Of a stretch of 64,000 nt of DNA, positions 50,899 to 60,130 are shown in pieces; the stretch's first letter is position 1; each line of letters starts with the position of its first letter. Position numbers and translations under genes: made by a program. The stretch comes from an uncultured Clostridia bacterium (GTDB lineage Bacteria; Bacillota; Clostridia; Oscillospirales; Ruminococcaceae). The notes beneath the pieces are model-generated. The model was not told the origin of the DNA and did not search any database. It was given only the letters and a program-made list of their open reading frames with translations. The stretch covers positions 1 through 64,000 of the forward strand of contig CANQUM010000010.1 of assembly GCA_947627045.1 (NCBI GenBank). The letters run 5' to 3'.

Positions 50899-52140
50899 CT
50901 ATTCAATATTTTCTGACGTATCATATCCGCCTCTGACGAAGAAAAGCTCTCTTATGGCAATTGCACAGCCTGACAAAAATCCATGCTTTTTATCTATTAT
51001 ACTCAGATCCAGCTTTGAAGCCACTTCTTTACCTACAATATTTGCAATTTTTTTTCTTAATTGTTCAAACTCCTCATCGGTTATTCTCAGATTGTGCAGA
51101 ACGATTCTCTGCGAAGCGGTAAGATAATATAAGTTATTGATAAGCACAGCTCCGAGTTTTATTGCTTTATCAATAATTCCGCGAACAGTTTCATCTTTGT
51201 CCAAAGCGGCAGACTTTATTGTTTCGTATGTAACTTTGTCAATGTTACCGTCGGTAATCTCAAATAGAACAGGCGTGTTTTCCTCCGAATATGCCTCGAC
51301 AATTTTTTTCATGATCCCTGTTCGGCTTAGCTCCGCTTTCACAGACCCTTTTAACGGTCTGTCATTATTGGCAACTGCAGGATCAATTATAATATTATCA
51401 ACAAAGTCAGTTCTGCTGTCATAAGGATCAACAGAGCAGTTTAAATCGCTGACTGCAAAATGAATACTCTCACCATATCTCAGAAAAGATATGTAATTTC
51501 TGTTTTGGTCTTTATCAGGGTAAAAATCAATATTAGCCATTGCCATACCCTTTATGGAATTATCAAAAATCATTGGAGTTTTAAATCTTTCATAAATATC
51601 AGCGGCAAGCATTGTATAATCAGGTTCTCCATCTGTTATCTGTACCGCTGTATTTTTATACATTTCCGGACATATTCCAAATCCTATTCCCAATATTTCA
51701 TCAAGCTGCAAGCAGTTATCCAATAATATAGAATTAATAGACTCAATTATAAAATCAACAATTTCCTGATAAACTATATCCTTATTTATATCAAGATTTC
51801 TTTTATCCAAAACCGCTCCCGAAAGAGTCGAAATGCCTACGCTTATCGTATCGTTATCAATGAGCACGCCTAAAACAAATTTATAGTTTTGGTTTATGTC
51901 GATAAGAATTTTCTTTCTGCCTCTGGGAGCCTTTTTATTAATGCTCTGATATTCTCCGACCTCGTGTATAATTCCCTGAGCGATCATTTCATTTGTAATT
52001 ATTGTAACAGCAGCTCTTGTAAGTTCAAGCATATTAGCAATGTCTATTCTCGATGTAGGTCCCTGCTGTTTTAATATTTTTAGAATTTGGGTACGGTTTT
52101 GTCTTTTAATGTCTAATTTGCTTAAACCATACTGCTGCAT
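50899..52140 (-). CDS. ROK-type transcriptional regulator with degenerate kinase domain
   Basis: The 413-residue protein has an N-terminal winged helix (RQNRTQILKILKQQGPTSRIDIANMLELTRAAVTIITNEMI) and a ROK-like body (VLGVLIDNDTISVGISTLSGAVLDKR, EILGIGFGICPEMY). It lacks the zinc motif CxCGxxGC and the DxGxT phosphate loop of active ROK kinases, so it should bind an effector without phosphorylating it. The regulon is unknown; no sugar genes are adjacent. ATG 52140 has GGGGTG 8 bases upstream; a GTG at 52149 is in frame. Confidence 0.82.
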   Translation of the reverse strand: MQQYGLSKLDIKRQNRTQILKILKQQGPTSRIDIANMLELTRAAVTIITNEMIAQGIIHEVGEYQSINKKAPRGRKKILIDINQNYKFVLGVLIDNDTISVGISTLSGAVLDKRNLDINKDIVYQEIVDFIIESINSILLDNCLQLDEILGIGFGICPEMYKNTAVQITDGEPDYTMLAADIYERFKTPMIFDNSIKGMAMANIDFYPDKDQNRNYISFLRYGESIHFAVSDLNCSVDPYDSRTDFVDNIIIDPAVANNDRPLKGSVKAELSRTGIMKKIVEAYSEENTPVLFEITDGNIDKVTYETIKSAALDKDETVRGIIDKAIKLGAVLINNLYYLTASQRIVLHNLRITDEEFEQLRKKIANIVGKEVASKLDLSIIDKKHGFLSGCAIAIRELFFVRGGYDTSENIE

Positions 52141-52271
52141 GACTTGCACCCCTTTGTAAATTGAATTTAAAACATAGACTTAATAATAATTCACTATAAT
52201 TGTATAACGCAATTATTACTAAACTATTAAATTCGCATGTCAATATTAACAAATTTTTATTTACTATATAT

Positions 52272-52307
52272 AAAAAGCGTCCCTCAACAAAGCCGAAGGA
52301 CGTTTTT
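52272..52307 (-). terminator. tyrA terminator
   Basis: CGTCCTTC and GAGGGACG pair within a stem flanked by A and U runs; TTTTTATA follows on the minus strand. Confidence 0.8.
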
Positions 52308-52344
52308 ATAAATTTACTATAACATATTTTATCTGCGAACAATT

Positions 52345-53193
52345 TTACTTTTTAGCATTAAGTTCGTTAGATTTCTCTTTCAATTCTCTTCCAATCCTTA
52401 ACAGATCGTAAAGAGCTTTTCTATCCTCATTTTCGAGTGCTGTTTTGTATTCGGTGAGGTGTTCTATAATATGATTGATTTCTCCTAAAAGGGCAGACCT
52501 GTTCATCATAAAGAGAGTAGTCCACATTTTCTCGTTTAGCATTGCAACTCGGGTGAGGTCTTTAAAGCTTCCAGCCGAAAAGCCGGACTGCTTTAAAAGC
52601 GCCGGACTTTTTACATATGCGCTTGAAACAATATGTGCAAGCTGAGATGTAAAAGCAATTATTTCGTCATGCTTTTTCGGAGTTGCTATTACGTTTTTGA
52701 TAAATCCTATTTCCTTTGATAACTTTTCAAGTTTTTCCAAAGCCTGTTGATTTGTGTTCTCTGTAGGAGTTATTATAAAGCTGGCTTTTTCAAAAAGGTT
52801 GTCAAGCGAGTATTCAAAGCCTGAAAACTCTCTTCCTGCCATTGGATGACAGCCTATAAAGTATACTCCCATATCATTGAGCTTTTGGTCAACTGCTTTG
52901 ATTATTTCTTCCTTAACACCGCAGGTGTCTATAACGATTCCGCCCTTTTTGAAGTTTGACATATTCTCGTCTATAAAATTTATAGTATCGTCAGGATAAA
53001 GCCCCAGAATAACTAAGTCAAATGAAGAAAGCTGCTCGGGAGAAAAGCTTCCGTCTATAGATTCCTGCTGAATTGCGTCAGCAACTGCCTTGCTGTTTAT
53101 ATCATAACCAAAGCAAATATGATCAGTATTCTTCTTTATAGCCTTTGCAAGCGAGCCTCCTATCAAACCAAGTCCGACAATTCCAATTTTCAT
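52345..53193 (-). CDS. tyrA: Prephenate dehydrogenase
   Basis: The 282-residue enzyme makes 4-hydroxyphenylpyruvate for tyrosine. Motifs are MKIGIVGLGLIGGSLAKAIKKN (NAD site), VILGLYPDDTINFI, IDTCGVKEEI, FIGCHPMAGREFSGFEYSLDNLFEKASFIITP with the conserved His-Pro-Met-Ala-Gly, and LAHIVSSAYV. It has no ACT domain. Start 53193 is chosen by family alignment; an ATG four codons upstream (53205) is possible, and the upstream frame overlaps the pepV end. It probably forms the last gene of the pepV unit. Confidence 0.93.
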   Translation of the reverse strand: MKIGIVGLGLIGGSLAKAIKKNTDHICFGYDINSKAVADAIQQESIDGSFSPEQLSSFDLVILGLYPDDTINFIDENMSNFKKGGIVIDTCGVKEEIIKAVDQKLNDMGVYFIGCHPMAGREFSGFEYSLDNLFEKASFIITPTENTNQQALEKLEKLSKEIGFIKNVIATPKKHDEIIAFTSQLAHIVSSAYVKSPALLKQSGFSAGSFKDLTRVAMLNEKMWTTLFMMNRSALLGEINHIIEHLTEYKTALENEDRKALYDLLRIGRELKEKSNELNAKK

Positions 53194-53262
53194 TCCAATT
53201 ACCATCTTTCTGCGTAAAAATCTCACGCTGATCGCTGTGCTGTCTCTTAAACACAGACACAA

Positions 53263-54702
53263 TTACTCTGCACACAGCTTAAAAATTACGTCTGCATAGA
53301 TTTTAGCTATATTCATAAAAGTACTTATATTTATATGTTCGTCAGCGCCGTGCATATTGTTGTTTTCACCCGGAAACTCCGCACCGAAGCCAACACCCAT
53401 TTTACTTGTGTGCAGATAGGTTGCTCCGCCCTCAGCCAAACATACGCCTTTTAATCCGGTAAGCTCTGTATAAGATTTCAAAAGCGTTTGAATAAAGTCG
53501 GAATTTTCGTCAACGTAATGAGGTTCCATAGCGTCGTCATCCACATAAGTCTGACCCAATTTGCCCAAATGCTCATCTAGCTTTGAATAGATTTCTTTAA
53601 GACTTGTGCAAACGGGAAAACGAATATCCATTCCGCCCTTATACTTTCCTCCGCTTATGTCGATCAGACTGTAAACTTCGGTTATTTTTCCGGAAACATC
53701 GTCTTCGCAGAATAAATCAAGAGCCTCTCCGTGATATTCTCCGTAAGGGAAGAGCTTTGAAAGCTCGCAAACAAGGTCATATGCTCCGCCCTTATCGAAG
53801 GGCAGCGCTGTTAGCAAATTAAGCAGAGCAGTTATTGCATTTTCTCCGAGCTCCGGCAGCGAGCCGTGAGCAGATTTGCCGAATGATGTGATTTTTATTT
53901 TACTGCCTATTGCTTCTGCCGCAAATCTTACATTCACAGGCATTTCTGAAATCGTTTTGTCAACTACGCTTTTCTTAATTCCCTTTATAACCGCATATGC
54001 TCTGTCAGGAACAGCGTTTATCACCGTTCCGCCTGAAACGCTTTCAATAACAGCACCGTCTATTTTATTATTATAGCTTCCAACCATAATAATATGAGAT
54101 ACGCCCTTTTCAACATTTACAACAGGAAAAGAAGAGTCAGGTGTAAGCATTTTGTCAGGAAGTCCTACCTTGTTTGCATAGTACTTTAAATCCTCCATAC
54201 CTGTTTCTTCGCTTGCACCAAGCATAACCCTAACTTTCTTGTTCAGCTTTATACCCATATCCTTTATTGCCTTAACAGCGTATAAAACCGCAACGGCAGG
54301 ACCCTTGTCGTCAATAGTTCCTCTGCCGTAAAGCTTGCCTTCGTCCTCATTGACTGTCAGTTTAAAGGGCTCATACGTCCAGCCCGAGCCTTTAGGAACA
54401 ACATCTAAATGTGCAATAATTCCAAGCTCCGGCTTATCTGTCTGCTCACCGCCATAATCAAAAGTAACCATATAATTTTCGTGATTTTGAAAAATAAATC
54501 CAAATTCGTGAAGTATTTCTCCGGCAGTCTCTAAGACCTTTGCGGGTCCATCTCCGAAAGGCTTATTGCTCTGCAAATCCTTTTTGCCGAGAACACTCTC
54601 TATCTCAACAAGTCTTGCAAGAGTTTTGAACATCTCCTGCCTGTTTTCATTAAGATATTCAGAAACACTGTCTCTGAACGCTTTTAGTTCTTTATTAGTC
54701 AT
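53263..54702 (-). CDS. pepV: Dipeptidase PepV (M20, Sapep-like)
   Basis: The 479-residue metallopeptidase cleaves dipeptides and beta-Ala peptides in the cytosol. Visible motifs: LGIIAHLDVVPKGSGWTYEPF, LYGRGTIDDKGPAVAVLYAVKAI, MLGASEETGMEDLKYY, LTPDSSFPVVNVEKG, SAHGSLPE and EGGATYLHTSKMGVGFGAEFPG. These hold the di-zinc ligands. Start AAAGTTAT... has AGAGGATAAC before the ATG. Downstream of the opp operon and an M24 peptidase, it fits intracellular breakdown of imported peptides. Confidence 0.94.
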   Translation of the reverse strand: MTNKELKAFRDSVSEYLNENRQEMFKTLARLVEIESVLGKKDLQSNKPFGDGPAKVLETAGEILHEFGFIFQNHENYMVTFDYGGEQTDKPELGIIAHLDVVPKGSGWTYEPFKLTVNEDEGKLYGRGTIDDKGPAVAVLYAVKAIKDMGIKLNKKVRVMLGASEETGMEDLKYYANKVGLPDKMLTPDSSFPVVNVEKGVSHIIMVGSYNNKIDGAVIESVSGGTVINAVPDRAYAVIKGIKKSVVDKTISEMPVNVRFAAEAIGSKIKITSFGKSAHGSLPELGENAITALLNLLTALPFDKGGAYDLVCELSKLFPYGEYHGEALDLFCEDDVSGKITEVYSLIDISGGKYKGGMDIRFPVCTSLKEIYSKLDEHLGKLGQTYVDDDAMEPHYVDENSDFIQTLLKSYTELTGLKGVCLAEGGATYLHTSKMGVGFGAEFPGENNNMHGADEHINISTFMNIAKIYADVIFKLCAE

Positions 54703-54728
54703 AAAAGTTATCCTCTCTATGTAAAAAC

Positions 54729-54751
54729 GAGAGCAAGAACCACTTGCCCTC
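54729..54751 (-). terminator. Terminator between the M24 peptidase gene and pepV
   Basis: GAGGGCAAG and CTTGCTCTC (minus strand) form a 9-bp stem with one mismatch, followed by GTTTTT. Confidence 0.8.
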
Positions 54752-54769
54752 TGTGATCATAATAAAAAA

Positions 54770-55846
54770 TCAATATACTATTTCCAGCTCTTTGCTGTAA
54801 TGATTAAGAATTTCTACTCCGTTTTGAGTTACAAGAACCAAGTCCTCAATTCTCACGCCGACATCACCGTCAATGTATATGCCGGGTTCAATTGAGAAAA
54901 TCATTCCTTCTTCGACGGTATTTTCATTTACCGATGATACATCGCCGTACTCATGACACTCTATCCCTATAGAATGTCCCAAACGGTGGGTGAATTTATC
55001 ACCGAAGCCTGCCCGCTCAATAATATCTCTTGCTGTCTTGTCAATATCGCAGAACCGAACTCCGGGTTTTATCATACTTTCAGCGGCTTTCTGTGCTTTG
55101 AGAACAGTTTCATATATTTTTCTATGCTCATCACTGACCTTTTTATAAAAAAATGTCCTTGTCATATCCGAGCAATACCCGTCCTTTACACAGCCCATAT
55201 CTATAAGAATACAGTCGCCCTCGCAAAGAGTGTTGTTACCGGCCTCATAATGACCGATAGCGGCACATTTTCCAAAGCCGACCAACGGGTCGAACGAATA
55301 CCCATAAGCGCCCATTGAAGCATATATATCCTTTAACTGCGACGCTAATTCCCGTTCGGTCATACTTGCTCTGATACGGGTTTTCAGCTCACGCATAGCC
55401 TCGTCGTTCACTCTGGACGCCTCTCTCATAAAAGCTATTTCTTCACTATCCTTGCAGGCGCGGACAGTATCCACACAGACAGATGTATTCTTATAATCTA
55501 AAGCGCATCCAAGCTCCATAAGCCTCAGTAAAAACCTCGCAGGCAAATTTTTATCCACTCCGAGAGTTTTATCTCTGTCAATATACCGAGCGGCTATCTC
55601 GCAAGGATCGTCCTCGTCGCCAAACCACACCTTTTCCGCCCCCAGTTCCTCAGGAACGGTAAAAAGAGAGTTGATAAAAATTTTATTCTCGCCGTCAGCA
55701 TTAATGAGCAAAGCGAAAAATCTCTCGCCGGGATCTATCATCTTTCCGGTAAGGTAGAAAATTGACGCAGGATCGCTTATCAGCATTTGCGAAACGCCGT
55801 TTTCTGTGAGCTTTGAAATCACTCTGTTAAGTCTGTTTACTTTCAA
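54770..55846 (-). CDS. M24 family Xaa-Pro aminopeptidase
   Basis: The 358-residue protein has an N-terminal creatinase-like domain (NRVISKLTENGVSQMLISDPASIFYLTGK) and an M24 pita-bread domain. Metal ligands are visible in ILIDMGCVKDGYCSDMTRTF (two Asp), THRLGHSIGIECHE (His), IFSIEPGIYI (Glu) and VRIEDLVLV (Glu). It removes N-terminal residues before proline, completing use of imported peptides. Start is TTG 55846 with AGAGAGAAG upstream. It is 23 bp behind oppF and may be read with the opp operon. Confidence 0.9.
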   Translation of the reverse strand: MKVNRLNRVISKLTENGVSQMLISDPASIFYLTGKMIDPGERFFALLINADGENKIFINSLFTVPEELGAEKVWFGDEDDPCEIAARYIDRDKTLGVDKNLPARFLLRLMELGCALDYKNTSVCVDTVRACKDSEEIAFMREASRVNDEAMRELKTRIRASMTERELASQLKDIYASMGAYGYSFDPLVGFGKCAAIGHYEAGNNTLCEGDCILIDMGCVKDGYCSDMTRTFFYKKVSDEHRKIYETVLKAQKAAESMIKPGVRFCDIDKTARDIIERAGFGDKFTHRLGHSIGIECHEYGDVSSVNENTVEEGMIFSIEPGIYIDGDVGVRIEDLVLVTQNGVEILNHYSKELEIVY

Positions 55847-55869
55847 ATATATTCTTCTCTCTTTAATTT

Positions 55870-56847
55870 CTATTTACCGCAAATATCGCAGGCAACAAAA
55901 TGCCCGTCTCCTACATCTGCAAGCTGCGGACAATGCTCGTTGCATTTATTCTCAGCCTTAAAGCATCGAGAAGCAAATCTGCATCCGTCAGGCGGGTTTA
56001 TAGGCGTAGGAACATCGCCTTTTAAGATTATTCTTTCCTTCTTGTGGGTAATGTCTACAGACGGGATTGCCGATAAAAGAGCCTGAGTATAAGGATTGAG
56101 CGGATTGTTGTAAAGCTCGTTTTTCTCTGCTATCTCCATCAGCTTGCCCAGATACATAACGCCTACTCTGTCGCTTATATGCTTGACAACATTAAGACCG
56201 TGAGCAATAAACAAATATGTAAGACCAAATTCGTCCTTTAAGTCGTCAAGAAGATTTAACACCTGCGCCTGAATAGAAACGTCAAGAGCCGAAACAGGCT
56301 CATCGCAAACTATCAGCTTCGGATTAACAGCCAAAGCTCTTGCAATACCGACTCTCTGTCTTTGACCTCCTGAAAACTCGTGCGGATACCTGTTTCTTTG
56401 GTGGTTTGCAAGTCCAACGCAGTCGAGCAGATAGTTTACTCTTTTCTCTACCTCGTTCTTAGGCAGGATTTTATTTATAATTATCGGCTCTGCTATAATA
56501 TCGCCGACGGTCATTTTCGGGTTTAATGAAGCATAAGGGTCTTGGAAAATAAGCTGAATTTCTCTGCAGTATTTTCTTCTTTCCTTTTGCTTTAACGCCG
56601 TAAGCTCAACGCCGTCGTAAATGATTTTTCCGCTTGTCGGCGTATAGAGATTTACAAGCATTTTTCCGATAGTTGATTTTCCGCAGCCCGACTCTCCAAC
56701 AAGACCGAATGCCTCGCCCTTGTATATTTTGAATGAAACATCGTCAACAGCCTTTAAAACGTCTATAGGCTTGCCGAAAAAGCTGGTGTTTACGGTAAAG
56801 AACTTCGATAAGTTCTGAACCTCTAAAAGAACTTCTCTGTTTTCCAT
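55870..56847 (-). CDS. oppF: Oligopeptide ABC transporter ATPase OppF
   Basis: The 325-residue ATPase has Walker A GLVGESGCGKSTIG, signature EFSGGQRQRVGIARALA, Walker B LIVCDEPVSALDVSIQ and the C-terminal oligopeptide domain (about 255-325) with cysteines CRFASRCFKAENKCNEHCP, which resemble the Fe-S or zinc-type motif of peptide ABC ATPases. The start ATG overlaps the oppD stop by one base (TAATG). It pairs with OppD to drive the OppB/OppC channel. Confidence 0.95.
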   Translation of the reverse strand: MENREVLLEVQNLSKFFTVNTSFFGKPIDVLKAVDDVSFKIYKGEAFGLVGESGCGKSTIGKMLVNLYTPTSGKIIYDGVELTALKQKERRKYCREIQLIFQDPYASLNPKMTVGDIIAEPIIINKILPKNEVEKRVNYLLDCVGLANHQRNRYPHEFSGGQRQRVGIARALAVNPKLIVCDEPVSALDVSIQAQVLNLLDDLKDEFGLTYLFIAHGLNVVKHISDRVGVMYLGKLMEIAEKNELYNNPLNPYTQALLSAIPSVDITHKKERIILKGDVPTPINPPDGCRFASRCFKAENKCNEHCPQLADVGDGHFVACDICGK

Positions 56848-57821
56848 TAAACATCAACCTCCTCTTCATCACTATGTAAAAAGCATCTTACTTTTCTTCC
56901 GTTCACATCTACAAGTGCAGGCATATGCTCCTTGCATTTTTCCATACAATGGTCGCATCTGTCAGCAAAAGAACATCCCTTAGGCAGCTTAGTCGGGTCG
57001 GGAACGACTCCCTTTATCATAAACAGTCTGTCTTTGTCCTCCTCCATTCGGGGTATAGACTCAAGCAAGCCCTTTGTATAAGGGTGAAGCGGGTCTGTGA
57101 ATATGTCCTTAACGTCTGCCTGCTCAACAATCCTTCCGCAGTACATTACAACAACTCTGTCAGCGGTTTCAGCAACTACTCCCAAATCGTGGGTAATAAG
57201 CAAGACCGCCATACCTATTTTATTTCTCAGCTTGTCAATAAGCTCTAAAATCTGTGCCTGGATTGTAACATCAAGAGCGGTTGTAGGTTCGTCGGCAATC
57301 AAAACCTCAGGATTGCACGAAAGTGCCATAGCAATCATAACTCTCTGACGCATTCCTCCGCTCATCTGATGCGGATAGTCCTCCATTCTCTGCTCAGGAG
57401 ACGGTATGCCGACTAAGTCAAGCATTTTTATTGCAGTTTTTCTCGCTTCAGACTTCGATAAGTCTGTATGAGTCAGTATCGACTCCATAATCTGATCGCC
57501 TATTTTATAAACAGGGTTTAAAGAGGTCATAGGCTCTTGGAAAATCATCGAGATCTTATCGCCTCTGATTTTGTTCATTTCCTTTTTGGTCTTGTCAACC
57601 AGATTTTCACCGTGGAACATTATCCTTCCGCCGGTTACTTTTCCCGGGTCTCGGATAAGACCCATAACAGACAGCGAAGATACACTTTTTCCTGAGCCTG
57701 ATTCGCCTACGATAGCCAGTATCTCGCCCTTTTCAACGCCAAAGCTGACATTGTTTACAGCCTTGACCGTTCCTCTTTTAACTTTAAATTCCGTTTTTAA
57801 ATTCTCAACTTCTAATAACAT
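56847..57821 (-). CDS. oppD: Oligopeptide ABC transporter ATPase OppD
   Basis: The 324-residue ATPase has Walker [21 protein letters not shown]-loop [18 protein letters not shown], signature [17 protein letters not shown], Walker [16 protein letters not shown] and the C-terminal cysteine motif [28 protein letters not shown] stands before ATG 57821. It is 11 bp behind oppC and overlaps oppF. Confidence 0.95.
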   Translation of the reverse strand: MLLEVENLKTEFKVKRGTVKAVNNVSFGVEKGEILAIVGESGSGKSVSSLSVMGLIRDPGKVTGGRIMFHGENLVDKTKKEMNKIRGDKISMIFQEPMTSLNPVYKIGDQIMESILTHTDLSKSEARKTAIKMLDLVGIPSPEQRMEDYPHQMSGGMRQRVMIAMALSCNPEVLIADEPTTALDVTIQAQILELIDKLRNKIGMAVLLITHDLGVVAETADRVVVMYCGRIVEQADVKDIFTDPLHPYTKGLLESIPRMEEDKDRLFMIKGVVPDPTKLPKGCSFADRCDHCMEKCKEHMPALVDVNGRKVRCFLHSDEEEVDV

Positions 57822-57832
57822 CCCGCAACCTC

Positions 57833-58741
57833 CTAACTTCTTGACTTAGGATCAAGAGCGTCTCTCAATCCGTCACCGAACAGGTTAAACGCAAGCACAG
57901 CAAGTGTTATAGCAAGTCCGGGGAATATAAGCATATAAGGATATACTAAAATCATACTTCTTACACGACCTAACATATCTCCCCATTCTGCCGTAGGCGG
58001 CTGAACGCCCAGACCTAAGAATCCCAAAGCGGCAGTATCAAGAATAGCTGTTGAAATTCCCAGAGTAGCTCTTACTACGATCGATGAAACTACGTTAGGT
58101 ATGATGTGGTGGAATATGATTCTCCTATCGCTGTTTCCCAAAACCTTTGCCGCAGCGACATAGTCGTTTTCCTTTGTAGACAAAATAGAACTTCTAATAA
58201 TTCTTGCGTATTCAGGAATTGAAACAACGCCGATAGCGATAATAGCCTTGTCAATACCTTTACCCAAAGCCGCCATAAGCGTAATAGCAAGCAATATAGA
58301 CGGAATTGAAAGCATCATATCCATAATTCTCATAATAACGGCGTCAATCTTTCCGCCGAAGTAACCTGCAATCGAACCGAGAATTGTTCCGATAAGAAGC
58401 GACATAGCGACCGCAGCAATACCTACAAACAGAGATACTCTTGTTCCGACGATTATACGGCTGAAAATATCTCTTCCCAGATTATCAGTGCCGAACCAGT
58501 GTGCTGCCGACGGTTTCTGATATGCTTCGCTCATAACCTGAGCATTAGGGTTATAAGGTGTTATGTAAGGCCCTATGATTGCAATTATAACCAAAACAAC
58601 GATAACAAACAGACCGAACAGAGCCGCTTTGTTTTTCTTAAGCGTATCCCACATCGCTTTAAATCGTGATTCAGGCTTTTCTATAGCGGCAGCCTCCTGA
58701 ACGTCAACGCCGTCGGCTGCTAAAACTTTTTTTCTAGCCAT
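57833..58741 (-). CDS. oppC: Oligopeptide ABC transporter permease OppC
   Basis: The 302-residue permease has five or six membrane segments. The N-terminal segment ([26 protein letters not shown]), the [27 protein letters not shown] region typical of the DppC/OppC family and the EAA coupling loop ([22 protein letters not shown]) are visible. It begins with a basic cytosolic tail containing [18 protein letters not shown]. It lies between oppB and oppD. Confidence 0.94.
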   Translation of the reverse strand: MARKKVLAADGVDVQEAAAIEKPESRFKAMWDTLKKNKAALFGLFVIVVLVIIAIIGPYITPYNPNAQVMSEAYQKPSAAHWFGTDNLGRDIFSRIIVGTRVSLFVGIAAVAMSLLIGTILGSIAGYFGGKIDAVIMRIMDMMLSIPSILLAITLMAALGKGIDKAIIAIGVVSIPEYARIIRSSILSTKENDYVAAAKVLGNSDRRIIFHHIIPNVVSSIVVRATLGISTAILDTAALGFLGLGVQPPTAEWGDMLGRVRSMILVYPYMLIFPGLAITLAVLAFNLFGDGLRDALDPKSRS

Positions 58742-58829
58742 TAAAATTTACTCCTCTCATTGTTTTTGCATTAATTAAAAACAGTACAAATCTTATAGCA
58801 AAAACTTATATTTGAAAACCCTTGATTTG

Positions 58830-59843
58830 TCAGCTTTCTTTCTTTCCGTACTTGATTCTCGGGTCTAAGAACGCATAAATTATATCGACAATCAAGTTCA
58901 TAAGCACGAATATAGTTGCAATTATCAGCACGACTGCCTGAATTACAGGGAAGTCTGATTTAGTTATACATTCAACAGTGTAGCTTCCTATTCCGGGCCA
59001 TGCAAAAACCGTCTCGGTCAAAACCGCTCCGCCTAACAATGAGCCGAATTGAAGTCCTATTACCGTTACGATAGGCATAAGTGCATTTCTCAAACCGTGC
59101 TTGAGAACAACTTTTCCCTCGCTTATTCCCTTTGAACGTGCAGTTCTTATGTAATCCTGATTTAAAGCGTCAAGCATACTCGACCTTGTCATTCTCGAAA
59201 TTATCGCAAGAGTGTAAAGCGCTAAAGTAACTCCCGGTAAAATTAAATGCCATAAAGCATTTTTAAACGCCTCAAAATCTCCCTGAACAAGAGTGTCTAT
59301 AAGGTAAAATCCGGTGCCTCCGTCAGGTCTGAGCATTGAGTCGATTCTTCCGCTGGCAGGAAGCCAGCCTAATATCTTTACAAATAGTATGATAAACAAA
59401 ATTCCCAGCCAGAATATCGGTATTGAAACTCCCACAAGGGACAAAACCATACTTGCGTTATCAATAATACTGTTTTTCTTAACTGCGGCAATTACGCCTA
59501 TTAAAATTCCGAAAACGGTTGCAACTATAATTGCAAATATCGCAATTTCTATAGTAGCAGGAAATCTTGAGCCTATTTCATTAAGCACAGAGTTATTTGT
59601 GTAATACGATTCTCCGAAGTCTCCTGTAACTGCTCCCTTTATAAAGTTCACATACTGAACGACTATATTCTCATTCAAACCGTTTGCTTCACGCCACTCC
59701 TGCATCGAAGCCTCTGTTGCGTGCTGACCTAAAACAACAGGCGCAGGGTCGGGAGCGCAAACTCGCAATAAGAAAAATACGATTATTGATACGCCTATCA
59801 AAACCGGAATAAGCATCAGCAATCGCTTGATGATATACTTGAT
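58830..59843 (-). CDS. oppB: Oligopeptide ABC transporter permease OppB
   Basis: The 337-residue permease starts MIKYIIKRLLMLIPVLIGVSIIVFFLLRVC, typical of DppB/OppB. It has YVNFIKGAVTGDFGESY, the membrane segments, and the EAA loop (ARSKGISEGKVVLKHGLRNALMPIV). ATG 59843 is chosen by family alignment; AAAGGAATG is about 13 bases upstream. A 287-bp gap with nested hairpins separates it from oppA, and an 88-bp gap precedes oppC. Confidence 0.94.
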   Translation of the reverse strand: MKYIIKRLLMLIPVLIGVSIIVFFLLRVCAPDPAPVVLGQHATEASMQEWREANGLNENIVVQYVNFIKGAVTGDFGESYYTNNSVLNEIGSRFPATIEIAIFAIIVATVFGILIGVIAAVKKNSIIDNASMVLSLVGVSIPIFWLGILFIILFVKILGWLPASGRIDSMLRPDGGTGFYLIDTLVQGDFEAFKNALWHLILPGVTLALYTLAIISRMTRSSMLDALNQDYIRTARSKGISEGKVVLKHGLRNALMPIVTVIGLQFGSLLGGAVLTETVFAWPGIGSYTVECITKSDFPVIQAVVLIIATIFVLMNLIVDIIYAFLDPRIKYGKKES

Positions 59844-60057
59844 CATATAAAATATCATTCCTTTCTGCACATTTACAAGCCAAATCCAAATCAGCCGGAA
59901 TTAACTAATCGATTTAAACTTGCAAATCTGCATAAACTTTTTCACGCTATACCTATCTTTATAACTTTTCTATTTAAAAGCTATTAGTTCTCTTTTCAGC
60001 ATATATTTTTCAGCTATGTACTTCAATGTATGCTGAAAATAAAACTGATAAAAACAA

Positions 60058-60109
60058 CAATGGCAAATATAGAGAAAACGCCATTGTTTCCGTCATTCTC
60101 TATATTTGC
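60058..60109 (-). terminator. Nested competing hairpins between oppA and oppB
   Basis: One stem pairs GCAAATATAGAGAA with TTCTCTATATTTGC (60063-60076 with 60096-60109), 14 bp perfect, and is extended by AACAA/TTGTT. A second stem, CAATGGC (60058-60064) with GCCATTG (60080-60086), overlaps its lower strand. The minus-strand transcript ends in TTGTTTTTATC. This can act as a leaky terminator that lowers oppBCDF relative to oppA. Confidence 0.75.
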
Positions 60110-60130
60110 TTGTTGTAAAAAGTTTAAAAT

